Position numbers and translations under genes: made by a program
Shown: piece by piece, positions 19,237-28,504 of the stretch
Numbering within the stretch: position 1 is the first letter of the stretch
How the letters are laid out: each line of letters begins with the position of its first letter
NCBI GenBank assembly: GCA_041394705.1
Contig: JAWKHS010000004.1
Coordinates: 124,001 to 188,000, forward strand
DNA: 64,000 nucleotides
Direction of reading: 5' to 3'
DNA from: Vicinamibacterales bacterium
Lineage (GTDB): Bacteria; Acidobacteriota; Vicinamibacteria; Vicinamibacterales; UBA2999
The notes under the pieces: generated by a model
Told to the model about the DNA's origin: nothing
What the model saw: only the letters and a program-made list of their open reading frames with translations
The model's database searches: none

Positions 19237-21615
19237 GTGGCTGCGAAAACCGCGTCTTCCGTGGCGTTGCCTCCCCCATTCTCGTCGCCGCTCTCGCGGC
19301 GCGCCAGCGAGGTCCTCGGCGTGGCCCTGTTCGCGGCCAGCCTGATCTGGTTGATCGCGCTCGCCAGCTACGACCCGAACGACTCGGCCTGGTTCTTCGC
19401 CACCGGCGCCAACCAGGTCCCGGCGAACTTCATCGGCCGCGTGGGCGCGTTCCTCGCGGAGCTGTCGTTCCAGGTGTTCGGCTTCGCGTCCTACACGCTG
19501 CCGATCCTGGTCGCGGCCGCGGGCTGGCACTACTTCTGGTGCCGGGCCGTCGAGGCGCTCTACACCAAGCTCACGGGGCTCGCCCTGCTGGTGACCGGCA
19601 GCGCCGCCATGCTGAGTCTGCTGGTGGGCGCCGCGACTTCCGGCGCGCGCACCTACGAGGCCGGGGGCTTCGTGGGCACGGTGCTGGCCTCGTCGCTCAC
19701 CGACTACCTCAATCGGACCGGCGCGGCGATCGTGCTCGTCACGCTCTTGTGCCTCGCCGTGGTCCTGACCACGCAGGTGTCCTTCGGGCAGCTCTTCACG
19801 CTCGCCGGGGAGCGGGCCGGCGACGTCGGCGCCGCGCTCCGCCGCCGGGCGGTGGCCTGGCTCGACGAGCGGCGGAGGCTGCGCCAGCGCCGGGAGGTGC
19901 TGGCGAAACACGCCACGCGGGAGGCGGCCGCCGACGGGACGGCGCCCCGGCCCGCGCCGGTCGAAGCGGCGGCGCCGCCACCGCGGACGCGCGTGTCGGC
20001 GCCCGAGACCCGGCCCGTCGCCGAGGTCGAGGTGCGCCCGCAGACCCCGCCGGCGCCCGTCGTCAAGCGGCCCGCGCCTCGCCCGCCGGAGCCGGCCGTT
20101 CCGGTCCTGCCGCTGGCCGAGGCCGGCCCCATGGGGCTGCCGCCGGCGGCGCGCCGCGCCGGCGCCTACGCGCTGCCGCCGGCGTCGCTCCTCGATGCGC
20201 CGAAGGGCGAACGCAAGGTGGACGAGCGCGAGCTGATGGAGGCCGCCCGTCAGCTCGAGGAAAAGTGCCGCGAGTTCTCGGTGGACGGCGCCGTCGTGCA
20301 GATCCACCCCGGGCCGGTCGTGACGACGTTCGAGTTCAAGCCCGACGCCGGCGTGAAATACAGCAAGGTCACGGGCCTGGCCGACGACCTGTGCCTGGCC
20401 ATGCAGGCCGAGTCGGTGCTCATCGACCGCATTCCGGGCAAGTCCACGGTCGGCATCCAGATTCCGAATCCGAATCGCGAGGCCATCTCGCTGCGCGAGC
20501 TGCTCGAATCGGAGACCTACCAGCGATCCGCCTCGAAGCTCACCATCGCCCTCGGCAAGACCATCCACGGCGAGCCGTTCATGGCCGACCTGGCCGTGAT
20601 GCCGCACCTGCTCATCGCCGGGTCGACCGGCACGGGCAAGTCGGTGGGCCTGAACGCGATGCTGACGAGCATCCTCTACCGCGCGACCCCCGAGGACGTG
20701 CGCCTGATCATGATCGACCCGAAGCGCCTCGAGCTCGGGATGTACGAGGAGATCCCGCACCTCCTCACGCCAGTGGTCGTGGATCCCAAGAAGGCGGCGA
20801 ACGCCCTCCGCTGGGCGGTGCGCGAGATGGAAGAGCGCTACAAGCACCTCGCGAGCTTCGGCGTCCGGAACATCGAGCAGTACAACCGCAACGTGCGTCA
20901 CATGCAGGAGGACCCGGCGGCGGCCGACGGGGCCGAGCTGCCCAAGACGCTGCCGTTCATCGTCGTCGTCGTCGACGAGCTGGCCGACCTGATGATGGTG
21001 GCCGGCAACGAAGTGGAAGAGTCGATCGCGCGGCTCGCCCAGATGGCGCGCGCCGTCGGGATCCACCTGATCCTGGCCACGCAGCGTCCGTCGGTGGACG
21101 TCATCACCGGTCTCATCAAGGCCAACCTGCCGGCGCGCATCTCGTTCCGCGTGTCGTCCAAGATCGACTCGAGGACCATTCTCGACAGCAACGGCGCGGA
21201 GCAGCTGCTCGGGCGCGGCGACATGCTGTTCATGCCGCCCGCCACCTCCCGCATCGTCCGCCTGCACGGCCCCTACATCTCCGAGCAGGAGTCGGCGCGA
21301 CTGGCGAGCTTCCTGCGCAAGCAGGGGCGGCCGTCGTTCGACGAGACGATCACGGCCGACGAGAAGACCGACAAGGCGGGGCTGGAGTTCGAGAAGGACG
21401 ACCTGTACGACGACGCGGCCCGGATGGTCGTGCAGAGCGGGCAGGTGTCGATCTCGTCGCTGCAGCGCAAGCTGCGGATCGGCTTCAGCCGGGCCGCGCG
21501 CCTGGTGGACATGATGGAAGCGGAGGGCCTGGTGTCGGCGGCCTCGGGCGCCAAGCCCCGTGAAGTCCTCGTGGACCGCAACTACTTCGACGAGGTCGAC
21601 CAGCAGCTCCGCTGA
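19237..21615 (+). CDS. ftsK: DNA translocase FtsK/SpoIIIE
   Basis: A 792-residue septal DNA pump that clears and resolves chromosome ends at division. Four or so membrane helices fill residues 30-185. A Pro/Ala/Arg-rich linker (about 200-305) follows, then the alpha/beta motor with Walker A GSTGTGKS (about 462-469), Walker B IVVVVDELADLMM and LATQRPSVDVITGLIKAN. The C-terminal winged-helix gamma domain (from about 730, SISSLQRKLRIGFSRAARLVDMMEAEG; partial motif SLQRKLRIGFSRAARL) reads polarity sequences. GTG start at 19237, shortly after the RNase J stop. The stop overlaps the amidase ATG (TGATG). Confidence 0.97.
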   Translation: MAAKTASSVALPPPFSSPLSRRASEVLGVALFAASLIWLIALASYDPNDSAWFFATGANQVPANFIGRVGAFLAELSFQVFGFASYTLPILVAAAGWHYFWCRAVEALYTKLTGLALLVTGSAAMLSLLVGAATSGARTYEAGGFVGTVLASSLTDYLNRTGAAIVLVTLLCLAVVLTTQVSFGQLFTLAGERAGDVGAALRRRAVAWLDERRRLRQRREVLAKHATREAAADGTAPRPAPVEAAAPPPRTRVSAPETRPVAEVEVRPQTPPAPVVKRPAPRPPEPAVPVLPLAEAGPMGLPPAARRAGAYALPPASLLDAPKGERKVDERELMEAARQLEEKCREFSVDGAVVQIHPGPVVTTFEFKPDAGVKYSKVTGLADDLCLAMQAESVLIDRIPGKSTVGIQIPNPNREAISLRELLESETYQRSASKLTIALGKTIHGEPFMADLAVMPHLLIAGSTGTGKSVGLNAMLTSILYRATPEDVRLIMIDPKRLELGMYEEIPHLLTPVVVDPKKAANALRWAVREMEERYKHLASFGVRNIEQYNRNVRHMQEDPAAADGAELPKTLPFIVVVVDELADLMMVAGNEVEESIARLAQMARAVGIHLILATQRPSVDVITGLIKANLPARISFRVSSKIDSRTILDSNGAEQLLGRGDMLFMPPATSRIVRLHGPYISEQESARLASFLRKQGRPSFDETITADEKTDKAGLEFEKDDLYDDAARMVVQSGQVSISSLQRKLRIGFSRAARLVDMMEAEGLVSAASGAKPREVLVDRNYFDEVDQQLR

Positions 21616-23375
21616 TGACAGCCACTACCCTCGCCCGCACGTGTCTGACCGCCGTCGCGCTGGTGGCCCTGGCCGCGTCGTCCGCCGACGCCCAGACGGC
21701 CGAGCAGCGCTATGCGACCGCCCGCGCGCGTGACGCCGCCGCCCGCGCCGCCGCCGACAAGGTGGACGCCGGCGCGCCCGCCGCCGAGGTCGACCGCGCC
21801 ATTCGGAGCGCCCGCCGCGCCGTCGTGCTCTACGAGGCCATCGTGCGCCGCTACCCGACCAGCGGCTACAGCGACAACGCCCTGATGCTCGCCGGCACGC
21901 TGTCGCAGTGGCTGTACACCCGCTACGGCCGCGAGCCGGACCGGACGGCCGCGCGGAAGTACTTCGACTGGCTCGGACGCGAGTATCCGTCCAGCTCGTT
22001 ACGGCGGCCCGCACGTACGGCCATGCGGGCCCTGGACACCCCGTCGCCGGCCCTGACCGCCGCCGTGGCGCCGCCGGTGCGCACTCCGTCGCCGCCGCCC
22101 GCCGTCGACGCACCCGCCCCGGGGGCCGCCGCGCCTCCCGCGGAGGCTCCGGCGCCGCAGGGGCTGGCGCCAGCCGCCGAGACGGCCAGCGAACCGTCGG
22201 TCGCCATCGACGTCCCTGCGCCCGCGTCCGACGGGCCACGGCTCGAGAGCATCGAACGCGCCGTCGTCGACGACACGGTGCGCATCACGCTCGGCCTCGA
22301 CCAGGAGACCTCCTTTGTGCACCAGGTGATCGGCGGTCCGCCGCGGGCCTTCGTGGATCTCCTGGGCACGGTGGCCTCCGACGGCATCCGCGACGTGACC
22401 TACGAGGCGGGCGCCGTAAAGCAGGTGCGGGTGGGCCAGCGGGCCGATGCGCTTCGGGTCGTGCTCGATCTGGCGGACGCCACGCCGGTGTCGGTCCGCT
22501 CGCTGTCGAACCCGTTCCGTGTCGTCATCGAGGCGATGCGGCTGACTCCCCCGCCCGTGACCGGCGAGGCGGACCCCCGCCCCGATCCCGCGCCGGCCCT
22601 CGCCGTCGCCCCGGCGGCGCCGCCGCCTGCCGTGCCGTCCGCCAACGCCGACGGCAGCTATTCCCTGTCCCGCCAGCTCGGGCTCGGTGTCTCCCGCATC
22701 GTCATCGACCCGGGGCACGGCGGCCACGACCCTGGCACGCCGACGACGGGCACGACCGAGGCGCGCCTCGTGCTGGATGTCGCACTCCGCCTCGAGAAGC
22801 TCCTGGAACAGGACGGCTTCGAGGTGGTACTCACCCGCCGGACCGACGTGTTCATCCCGCTCGAGGAGCGGACGGCCATCGCCAACCGCGAGAATGCGGA
22901 TCTCTTCGTGTCGATCCACGCCAACTCGGGGCGCGACCCGAAGGCCCGCGGCGTGGAGGTGTACTACCTGAGCTTCGCCTCGAATCCCGAGGCCGAGGCG
23001 GTGGCGGCGCGCGAGAACGCGACCTCCACCGGCGGGATGCACAACCTGCCGAGCATCGTGCGGGCCATCGCCCTGAACAACAAGCTCGACGAGTCGCGCG
23101 ACTTCGCCCAGATGGTCCAGCGCTCGCTGGCGAGCCGCCTGTCGAAGACGAACACGGGCATGCGGGACCGGGGCGTGAAGAAGGCGCCGTTCGTGGTCCT
23201 CATCGGCGCCAACATGCCGAGCATCCTCGCCGAGGTCGGGTTCATCACCAACCGGCAGGAGGTGGGGCTCATGAAGACGCCGGCCTACCGCCAGCGGATT
23301 GCCGAGTCGCTGCAGGCGGCCGTCACGCAATACCAGCGGGCGCTCAAGCGCCAGGCGACGGTGGCGACGCGCTGA
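21615..23375 (+). CDS. N-acetylmuramoyl-L-alanine amidase with AMIN domain (AmiC-like)
   Basis: A 586-residue exported enzyme. Signal peptide (LTAVALVALAASSADAQ), a TPR-like helical segment (about 25-125), a Pro/Ala-rich linker, an AMIN domain (about 205-305) that targets septal peptidoglycan, a second linker, and a C-terminal Amidase_3 zinc amidase (about 355-575). Zinc ligands sit in IDPGHGGHDPG and FVSIHANSGRD, with the catalytic Glu in SILAEVGFITN. It cleaves the stem peptide from MurNAc to separate daughter cells. Translational coupling to ftsK fits a division role. Confidence 0.95.
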   Translation: MTATTLARTCLTAVALVALAASSADAQTAEQRYATARARDAAARAAADKVDAGAPAAEVDRAIRSARRAVVLYEAIVRRYPTSGYSDNALMLAGTLSQWLYTRYGREPDRTAARKYFDWLGREYPSSSLRRPARTAMRALDTPSPALTAAVAPPVRTPSPPPAVDAPAPGAAAPPAEAPAPQGLAPAAETASEPSVAIDVPAPASDGPRLESIERAVVDDTVRITLGLDQETSFVHQVIGGPPRAFVDLLGTVASDGIRDVTYEAGAVKQVRVGQRADALRVVLDLADATPVSVRSLSNPFRVVIEAMRLTPPPVTGEADPRPDPAPALAVAPAAPPPAVPSANADGSYSLSRQLGLGVSRIVIDPGHGGHDPGTPTTGTTEARLVLDVALRLEKLLEQDGFEVVLTRRTDVFIPLEERTAIANRENADLFVSIHANSGRDPKARGVEVYYLSFASNPEAEAVAARENATSTGGMHNLPSIVRAIALNNKLDESRDFAQMVQRSLASRLSKTNTGMRDRGVKKAPFVVLIGANMPSILAEVGFITNRQEVGLMKTPAYRQRIAESLQAAVTQYQRALKRQATVATR

Positions 23376-23381
23376 GCCGCG

Positions 23382-23633
23382 CTACTCGCGCAGCAGGTTG
23401 TGGTTGCCGCCCCGGGCCTCGATCTCGGTGATTGGTCGGCGGGCGCGGAACCACACGTAGAAGACGCCGGCGAGGAGTCCCACGACGACGGCGGCGGTCA
23501 TGATGTAGCCGGTCAGCGTGAAGGCCGAGACCGTCACGTCGATCATGCTGACCTCGCGTGCCGGCTGGTGCGTGCCCGTGCGGACGACGGGCGTGACCGG
23601 GATGGCGTCGGGGCGCGAATCCGGCTGCGTCAC
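23382..23633 (-). CDS. Small single-pass membrane protein, unknown function
   Basis: An 83-residue protein, not recognised. After a polar 33-residue N-terminal part comes one membrane helix (LTGYIMTAAVVVGLLAGVFYVWF, hydrophobic core about 39-60), then RARRPITEIEARGGNHNLLRE as a basic cytoplasmic tail. The positive-inside rule puts the C-terminus in the cytoplasm. It is too short for any assignment. GTG at 23633 is supported by a TAGAAT box six bases upstream. It is convergent with the amidase (6 bases apart) and is followed upstream by pepA, whose stop is 20 bases away. Confidence 0.6.
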   Translation of the reverse strand: MTQPDSRPDAIPVTPVVRTGTHQPAREVSMIDVTVSAFTLTGYIMTAAVVVGLLAGVFYVWFRARRPITEIEARGGNHNLLRE

Positions 23634-23639
23634 CCCTCG

Positions 23640-23645
23640 ATTCTA
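23640..23645 (-). promoter_or_regulatory. -10 box of the small membrane protein gene, leaderless
   Basis: TAGAAT on the minus strand ends six bases before the GTG at 23633 and lies between this gene and the pepA stop. No Shine-Dalgarno sequence. Confidence 0.5.
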
Positions 23646-23653
23646 GCAGCGCC

Positions 23654-25141
23654 TCAGGACGGCAGGTCGCCGGCGGCCAATTCGACGAGCGTCCGGACCA
23701 TGACGCCGGAGGCGCCCTTCGAGGCCCAGGGCTTGGCGTCGTCGATCCAGGCCGTGCCGGCGATGTCCAGGTGGGCCCACGGGGTGGCGCCGACGAACTC
23801 GCGCAGGAACATCGCCGCCGTGATCGCCCCGGCCGGGCGGCCGGCGCTGTTGACGATGTCGGCGATTTCGCTCTTCAGCTGATCGCGGTAGTCCTGCCCG
23901 AGGGGCAGCTGCCACACCGTCTCGCCGGCCCGGGCGGCGGCGGCCTTCACCGCCTCGACGTAGGGCTGCGGCGTGCCAAAAAGGCCGGAGGCGGACTTGC
24001 CGAGCGCGACGACGCAGGCGCCGGTCAGGGTGGCGACGTCCACCAGGTGCGTCGCGCCGCGTTCGCGCGCAAACCACAGCGCGTCCCCCAGGATGAGGCG
24101 CCCCTCGGCGTCCGTGTTGTTGACCTCCACCGTGGTCCCGCCGGCGCCGCGAATGACGTCGCCGGGCTTGAGGGCGCGCCCCCCCGGCATGTTCTCCACC
24201 GCCGGCACGATCGCCACCACCTTGCGCGGGATGCCGAGGCGGGCGATGGCCCGCAGCGCGCCGATCACGGCGGCGCCGCCGGCCATGTCGTCCTTCATGC
24301 GGTCCATGCCGTCGGCCGGCTTGATCGAGATGCCGCCCGTGTCGAACGTGACACCCTTGCCGACGAGCCCGAGCACCGGACCGCCTTCCAGTCCAGGCGG
24401 GGCGTAGGTGAGGCACAGCAGGCGCGCCGGTTCGCTGGAGCCCCGGGCCACGCCGAGGATGAGTCCCATCCCCATCGCCTCGAGCCTGTCGGGACCGAAC
24501 ACCTCGGCCTGCACGCCTGGTTCGGCCGTGAGCGCGACCGCGCGATCGGCCAGCTCGCGAGGCGTGAGCGTGTTGGCGGGTTCGTTGGTGAGGAGCCGTG
24601 CCGCGTTGACGGCCTCACCGACCACCAGGCCCCGATCGAGCCGCGGATGCTGGCCCTCGGCCACCAGCAGGGACGCTTCGGTCACTGGCGGCAGGGGCTC
24701 GCCGGCCTTCAGGTGCCCGTGGTTGAAGTTCGCGACCACCACGGCCTCGGCTGCCGCGGCCGTGATCGGCTCGACGTCGTCCGTGATGCGTGTGAGGTCG
24801 ATGGCGATCCGCTGGTATCGCCGCTCTCTCGCCCAGGCCGCCGCCGAGGCGACGGCCCGCCGGGTCCGGTCGGCCGTCAGGGGCCCGGTGCCGGCGCCCA
24901 CGACGATCACCCGACCCGCCGCGGCCAGTCCGGCGCTGGCTACGAGCACGCGCCCCAGGTCCGCCACGGTCTCGCCACGGGCCATCGCCGCCTGGAACTC
25001 CTGTCGGGCGGCGGCCGGCAGCCGCGCCGAGAACGCCTCGACGGGCTCGCCGCCGTAGAGGGCGACGAGCAGGTCTGCGGAGGCGGCGTCAGGCGCCGAC
25101 GTGACGGCGCGCAACGAAGGGAGCTCGAAGGAACTGTGCAT
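23654..25141 (-). CDS. pepA: Leucyl aminopeptidase, M17 family
   Basis: A 495-residue cytosolic hexameric aminopeptidase with two metal ions. The M17 signature NTDAEGRLIL is present, and the metal-binding block VGKGVTFDTGGISIKP contains the Lys and Asp ligands; DDMAGGAAV provides the next. The N-terminal macro-like domain is divergent, as is usual. It releases N-terminal amino acids from peptides; in E. coli the same protein also binds DNA, which is not known here. Start ATG at 25141. A TAGACT box sits 39 bases upstream. Confidence 0.96.
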   Translation of the reverse strand: MHSSFELPSLRAVTSAPDAASADLLVALYGGEPVEAFSARLPAAARQEFQAAMARGETVADLGRVLVASAGLAAAGRVIVVGAGTGPLTADRTRRAVASAAAWARERRYQRIAIDLTRITDDVEPITAAAAEAVVVANFNHGHLKAGEPLPPVTEASLLVAEGQHPRLDRGLVVGEAVNAARLLTNEPANTLTPRELADRAVALTAEPGVQAEVFGPDRLEAMGMGLILGVARGSSEPARLLCLTYAPPGLEGGPVLGLVGKGVTFDTGGISIKPADGMDRMKDDMAGGAAVIGALRAIARLGIPRKVVAIVPAVENMPGGRALKPGDVIRGAGGTTVEVNNTDAEGRLILGDALWFARERGATHLVDVATLTGACVVALGKSASGLFGTPQPYVEAVKAAAARAGETVWQLPLGQDYRDQLKSEIADIVNSAGRPAGAITAAMFLREFVGATPWAHLDIAGTAWIDDAKPWASKGASGVMVRTLVELAAGDLPS

Positions 25142-25180
25142 GGACTCTGGCCTCGACCACGGGGGGAGCGAACGCCCGTA

Positions 25181-25186
25181 AGTCTA
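25181..25186 (-). promoter_or_regulatory. -10 box of pepA
   Basis: TAGACT on the minus strand; expected start about 25174, giving a leader near 33 bases. No strong -35 seen. Confidence 0.4.
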
Positions 25187-25219
25187 GCATCGCGTTCGCG
25201 GGCGCCGCGGTGCCGCAGG

Positions 25220-26557
25220 TCACGGTAGGGCGGGCCACCAGAGGAACGCGCCCGAGACGAGCACGGTGATGACGACGAAGCAGATCGCGGCGTAGCCCAT
25301 GATGTCGCGGAATCCGAGGCGAGCGGCCGCCAGCAGCGGCAGCGCCCAGAACGGCTGCACGAGGTTCGACGCCATGTCGCCCCACGCGTAGGCCAGGACG
25401 ACCCGGTCGACGCCGACGTGCAGGCGCGCCGCGGCGTCGAGGATGAACGGCGCCTCGACCGCCCACTTCGATCCGCCCGACGGGACGAAGTAGTTGAGGG
25501 CGCTCGAATACCAGTAGAGCGCCAGCGGCAGCGTCTCGGGCGACGCCGTTCTCGCGATGGCGTCGCCCAGCAGGCGCGCGAGGCCCGTGCCCTCGATGAC
25601 GCCGTACATGCCGGCGTAGAGTGGAAACTGCAGGAGGATGCCGGCCACCAGCCGCGCGCCCTGCTCCCCCGCCGCCGTCAGCGACGCGATGCGCCGGTGC
25701 AGCAGCACCGCCGCCATGAGGAACGCGAAGTTGAGCACGTCGAGCGTGAGCGCCGGGCCGTGGGTGGAGACGTACCACGCGAGCCACCCGGCGCCCGTGA
25801 CCCCAAGCGCGATCGGCAGGACGGCGGTGTGGTCGCACCACGCGGCGAACGTCCGGGTCCCAGGCGCCGGCGGCGGGTGGAATTGCTCGAGCCCCTCGAG
25901 CGACTCGGCCGAGACCGTCACGGCCTGGCCGTCGGCCGGGTGCATGGCCGCGACCAGCGCCACCATGACGCCCGCGACGAGCGCGGCGAGCGCGAGGTTG
26001 AACGGCTGAAACGTGGTGGCGCCGAGGGGCACGAGGCCGGTGCGCGCCTCCAGGAAGTTCCCGGGCGTCGCCATCAGGAGCGGCACCGATCCACTCAGCC
26101 CCGCATGCCACGTCGCGCCCATGCCCAGGTAGGCGGCCGTGACGAGGAGGCGAAAGTCCACGCGGGGCTGGGCGCGCGCGATGTGCCGGACGAGCATCGC
26201 GGATCCGACGAGGCTCAGGCCCCAGTGGACCCAGGCCAGCGTCATCGAGACGGCGGCCATGAGCGCCGCGGCCTGACGGGGCGAGCCCGCCCGGGCCGCC
26301 ACGCGGGCGAACGCCCGGTCCACGACCGGCGCTGTCGACACCAGATAGCCGGTGAGGACCACGAGCGACATCTGCATGGCGAAGCCGCTCAGGGCCCAGA
26401 ACCCCTGGCCCCAGGCCACCACGATGGCGCCCGGACCGGCGCCCGCCGCCAGGGCGCCGGCGAACACCACGCCCGTCAGCAGGACCGCGATGGCGAAGGC
26501 GCCCGGGACGTACCGTTCGGCGACGTGGGCGAGCCGCGACGCGATGAAGGCGAGCAC
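25220..26557 (-). CDS. Short-chain fatty acid transporter, AtoE family
   Basis: A 445-residue membrane protein with about 12 hydrophobic segments. The sequence follows AtoE closely: the N-terminal RYVPGAFAIAVLLT, the WGQGFWALSGFAMQMSLVVLTG loop and the C-terminal FVPSGGSKWAVEAP and WGDMASNLVQPFWALPLL. AtoE-type carriers import butyrate, acetoacetate and similar acids. The two CoA-transferase genes three genes upstream on the same strand would activate such acids, so uptake plus activation is the likely joint role. GTG at 26557 is preceded by TAGAAT six bases upstream, so it may be its own unit. Confidence 0.9.
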   Translation of the reverse strand: MLAFIASRLAHVAERYVPGAFAIAVLLTGVVFAGALAAGAGPGAIVVAWGQGFWALSGFAMQMSLVVLTGYLVSTAPVVDRAFARVAARAGSPRQAAALMAAVSMTLAWVHWGLSLVGSAMLVRHIARAQPRVDFRLLVTAAYLGMGATWHAGLSGSVPLLMATPGNFLEARTGLVPLGATTFQPFNLALAALVAGVMVALVAAMHPADGQAVTVSAESLEGLEQFHPPPAPGTRTFAAWCDHTAVLPIALGVTGAGWLAWYVSTHGPALTLDVLNFAFLMAAVLLHRRIASLTAAGEQGARLVAGILLQFPLYAGMYGVIEGTGLARLLGDAIARTASPETLPLALYWYSSALNYFVPSGGSKWAVEAPFILDAAARLHVGVDRVVLAYAWGDMASNLVQPFWALPLLAAARLGFRDIMGYAAICFVVITVLVSGAFLWWPALP

Positions 26558-26563
26558 GCCGAC

Positions 26564-26569
26564 ATTCTA
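26564..26569 (-). promoter_or_regulatory. -10 box of the AtoE-type transporter gene, leaderless
   Basis: TAGAAT on the minus strand ends six bases before the GTG at 26557, with no Shine-Dalgarno sequence. Confidence 0.5.
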
Positions 26570-26624
26570 GAGGCGCCGGGCACCGGCCGATCGGGTGGCG
26601 CTGGCGCACGACCGCGCGGGAGGC

Positions 26625-28049
26625 TCAGAGCGCCGCGGGCGCCCCCATCGGTCCGTCGGCCGTGGGTGGCACGGGCGGCGGCACGATGGCGGAGCGCCCC
26701 AGGCCGGTCAGGAGCGCGGCGCCGAGGCCGACCGTCCACGCCACGTACTCGACGAGCGCGCCGACGGCCAGCAGCGCCCAGACGATCGGGTGCAGGAGAT
26801 CGGGGGCGATGCCGATGAGCCGCGAGGCGAGCGTCGGCAGCACGATGACGAGCGTGCCGAGGAGCGCCGCGCCGACCGTCGGGTGCGCCGCCCACGCGTA
26901 CCGGGCGCCGAGGCTGCGGCCGAGGCGCTCGGCCAGCCCCGTGAAGCCCAGCAGCATGGCGAGGAAGAGCGCCAGGACCGCAAGCGGCAGGACGACGGCG
27001 ATGAACGGTAGCCCGACGATCGTGACCGCCAGGAGCACGGCGAGCAGGACGAGCGCGGGCACGAAGAGCACCTGCGCCGCCACGCCGATGAGCCCCGCGC
27101 GGATCGGCGCCGCAGCGGCGGCGGCGCCCACGCGTGTGACGCGGCCGCCGGCCACCACCGTCACCAGCAGGACGGCGAGGGCCAGCATGCCGACGCGAAG
27201 CACGGTCGCGCCCAGCGAGAACCAGCGGGCGGACCCGGCGGGATCGAACCAGGTCCAGCGTACCGACGGCCAGGACCACCGCGGCCAGTCGCCTCCCATC
27301 GCGTGGTGCACGTCGCCGACGTGCCGGGCGCCGGGCGCCATGACGAGCTCGCCGCCCACGACCGTGATGTCGCCGCGCACGTCGGCCGTCGGGCCCAGGT
27401 CCACGTTGGCACCGATCACCACGACTTCGTCGCGCACGCGTCCGTCGATGCGCACGGGGCCTCCGAGCGAGAAGACGCCGTCACGCACGTCCTCGTCGGC
27501 GGCCACGACGATCCGCTTCGCGAGCGCGATCCGGGCCCCGGAACGCCGCATGACCCGCTCGGTTGGGGCCGGCGGTGCGGGGGGCGGCGCGGGTGCCTCG
27601 GGAGCCGAGACCGCGGCCGCGGGGGGCGCGACGACGGGCGGCGTCGGCGCGGGCGGAGCGTCGGGCGGGGCTGGTGCAGGGGGAACGGCCGGCGCCGGCG
27701 TGAAGAGCTGCCGAAGGTCGGTGTCGTTCAGGTACGAGAGCCGCAGCACCAGATCGGCATCGGCGCCGAATCGGCGGCGGAGCTCGGCGCCGGAGAGGGG
27801 CATGCCCCGTGCGTACACGACCCCGGCCGAGATCTCGACGCGCCGTTCGTCGGCCGTGCCCGCGAGGGCGATGCCGTGGGTGAGCGGCACCACCTCGAAC
27901 CGGGCCTCGACGGCGCGTCGAAGGGCCTGCCGATCCTCGGCCGCCGGGGCCTGGCCGGCCGCCTGCAGGGAGACGACGGCGGAGATCGCCGCCAGGATCA
28001 CCGCGGTCCTGAGGACGGCGCGGACGTGCTGTCGGCTGGCTCGAACCAT
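26625..28049 (-). CDS. Exported protein with bactofilin-like beta-helix and C-terminal membrane bundle
   Basis: A 474-residue protein. N-terminal signal peptide ending near AAGQA, then a ~80-residue alpha/beta region, a Pro/Ala-rich linker (about 118-165), and a repetitive segment (about 170-255) with G-x-V/I spacing (FSLGGPVRIDGRVRDEVVVIG, then VDLGPTADVRGDI) typical of bactofilin or polymer-forming beta-helices. The C-terminal half (about 285-450) holds six or seven hydrophobic helices. The beta-helix is probably on the periplasmic side. Similar architectures are common in Acidobacteriota but functionally uncharacterised. A good Shine-Dalgarno (GGGAGG, five bases before ATG) fixes the start. 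It follows the JAMM gene by 30 bases. Confidence 0.72.
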   Translation of the reverse strand: MVRASRQHVRAVLRTAVILAAISAVVSLQAAGQAPAAEDRQALRRAVEARFEVVPLTHGIALAGTADERRVEISAGVVYARGMPLSGAELRRRFGADADLVLRLSYLNDTDLRQLFTPAPAVPPAPAPPDAPPAPTPPVVAPPAAAVSAPEAPAPPPAPPAPTERVMRRSGARIALAKRIVVAADEDVRDGVFSLGGPVRIDGRVRDEVVVIGANVDLGPTADVRGDITVVGGELVMAPGARHVGDVHHAMGGDWPRWSWPSVRWTWFDPAGSARWFSLGATVLRVGMLALAVLLVTVVAGGRVTRVGAAAAAAPIRAGLIGVAAQVLFVPALVLLAVLLAVTIVGLPFIAVVLPLAVLALFLAMLLGFTGLAERLGRSLGARYAWAAHPTVGAALLGTLVIVLPTLASRLIGIAPDLLHPIVWALLAVGALVEYVAWTVGLGAALLTGLGRSAIVPPPVPPTADGPMGAPAAL

Positions 28050-28079
28050 GCGACCTCCCGGAGCGCCCGGCGGCGCTCG

Positions 28080-28493
28080 CTATGTTCGGACGAGGCCCAC
28101 TTCGGTGAAGTTCCCCGCGTCGAACGTCCAGGCCTTGAGCTGGGGCGCGGGCGCCAGGCCGACGATCAGGAAGACGAACCCGCCGAATGCGGCGGCTGCG
28201 TCGTCCGGCGACGGCTCGGCCGGCGAACGCGGGTGCGAATGGTAGCCGCCGATCACCTCGAGGCCGTCCTGCCGCGCCGCGCGGATGACGGCGAGGTGTT
28301 CCTCCGGGGCGATTGCATACCGGATGGGCGAAGCGGCGGCATTGGCCGTGGGGATGACGCGCAGGACGGTGCGCCCCGTGCCGACGAGCAGTCCGCACGC
28401 CTCCTGCGGCGCCCGCTTGAGCGCGTCGGCGACGACGATGGCGGCGTCCACGCGACTCAGCCGCAGGGGGCCGGCGTCGTCGGCGGGCGGCAT
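28080..28493 (-). CDS. JAMM/Mov34-type metallopeptidase
   Basis: A 137-residue stand-alone MPN+ domain. The zinc motif is complete: E31 in PQEACGLLVG, then H85-S-H87 followed by seven residues, S95 and D98 (HxH-x7-S-x2-D). Known bacterial JAMM proteins cleave isopeptide or peptide bonds at C-terminal Gly-Gly of ubiquitin-like sulfur carriers (for example in the CysM/CysO and siderophore systems) or of other small proteins. No ThiS/MoaD-like partner or E1-type gene is adjacent, so the substrate is unknown. ATG at 28493 is chosen by homology; it has no clear Shine-Dalgarno. It follows the CoA-transferase B subunit by 11 bases. Confidence 0.85.
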   Translation of the reverse strand: MPPADDAGPLRLSRVDAAIVVADALKRAPQEACGLLVGTGRTVLRVIPTANAAASPIRYAIAPEEHLAVIRAARQDGLEVIGGYHSHPRSPAEPSPDDAAAAFGGFVFLIVGLAPAPQLKAWTFDAGNFTEVGLVRT

Positions 28494-28504
28494 GGGACCG
28501 TGCG

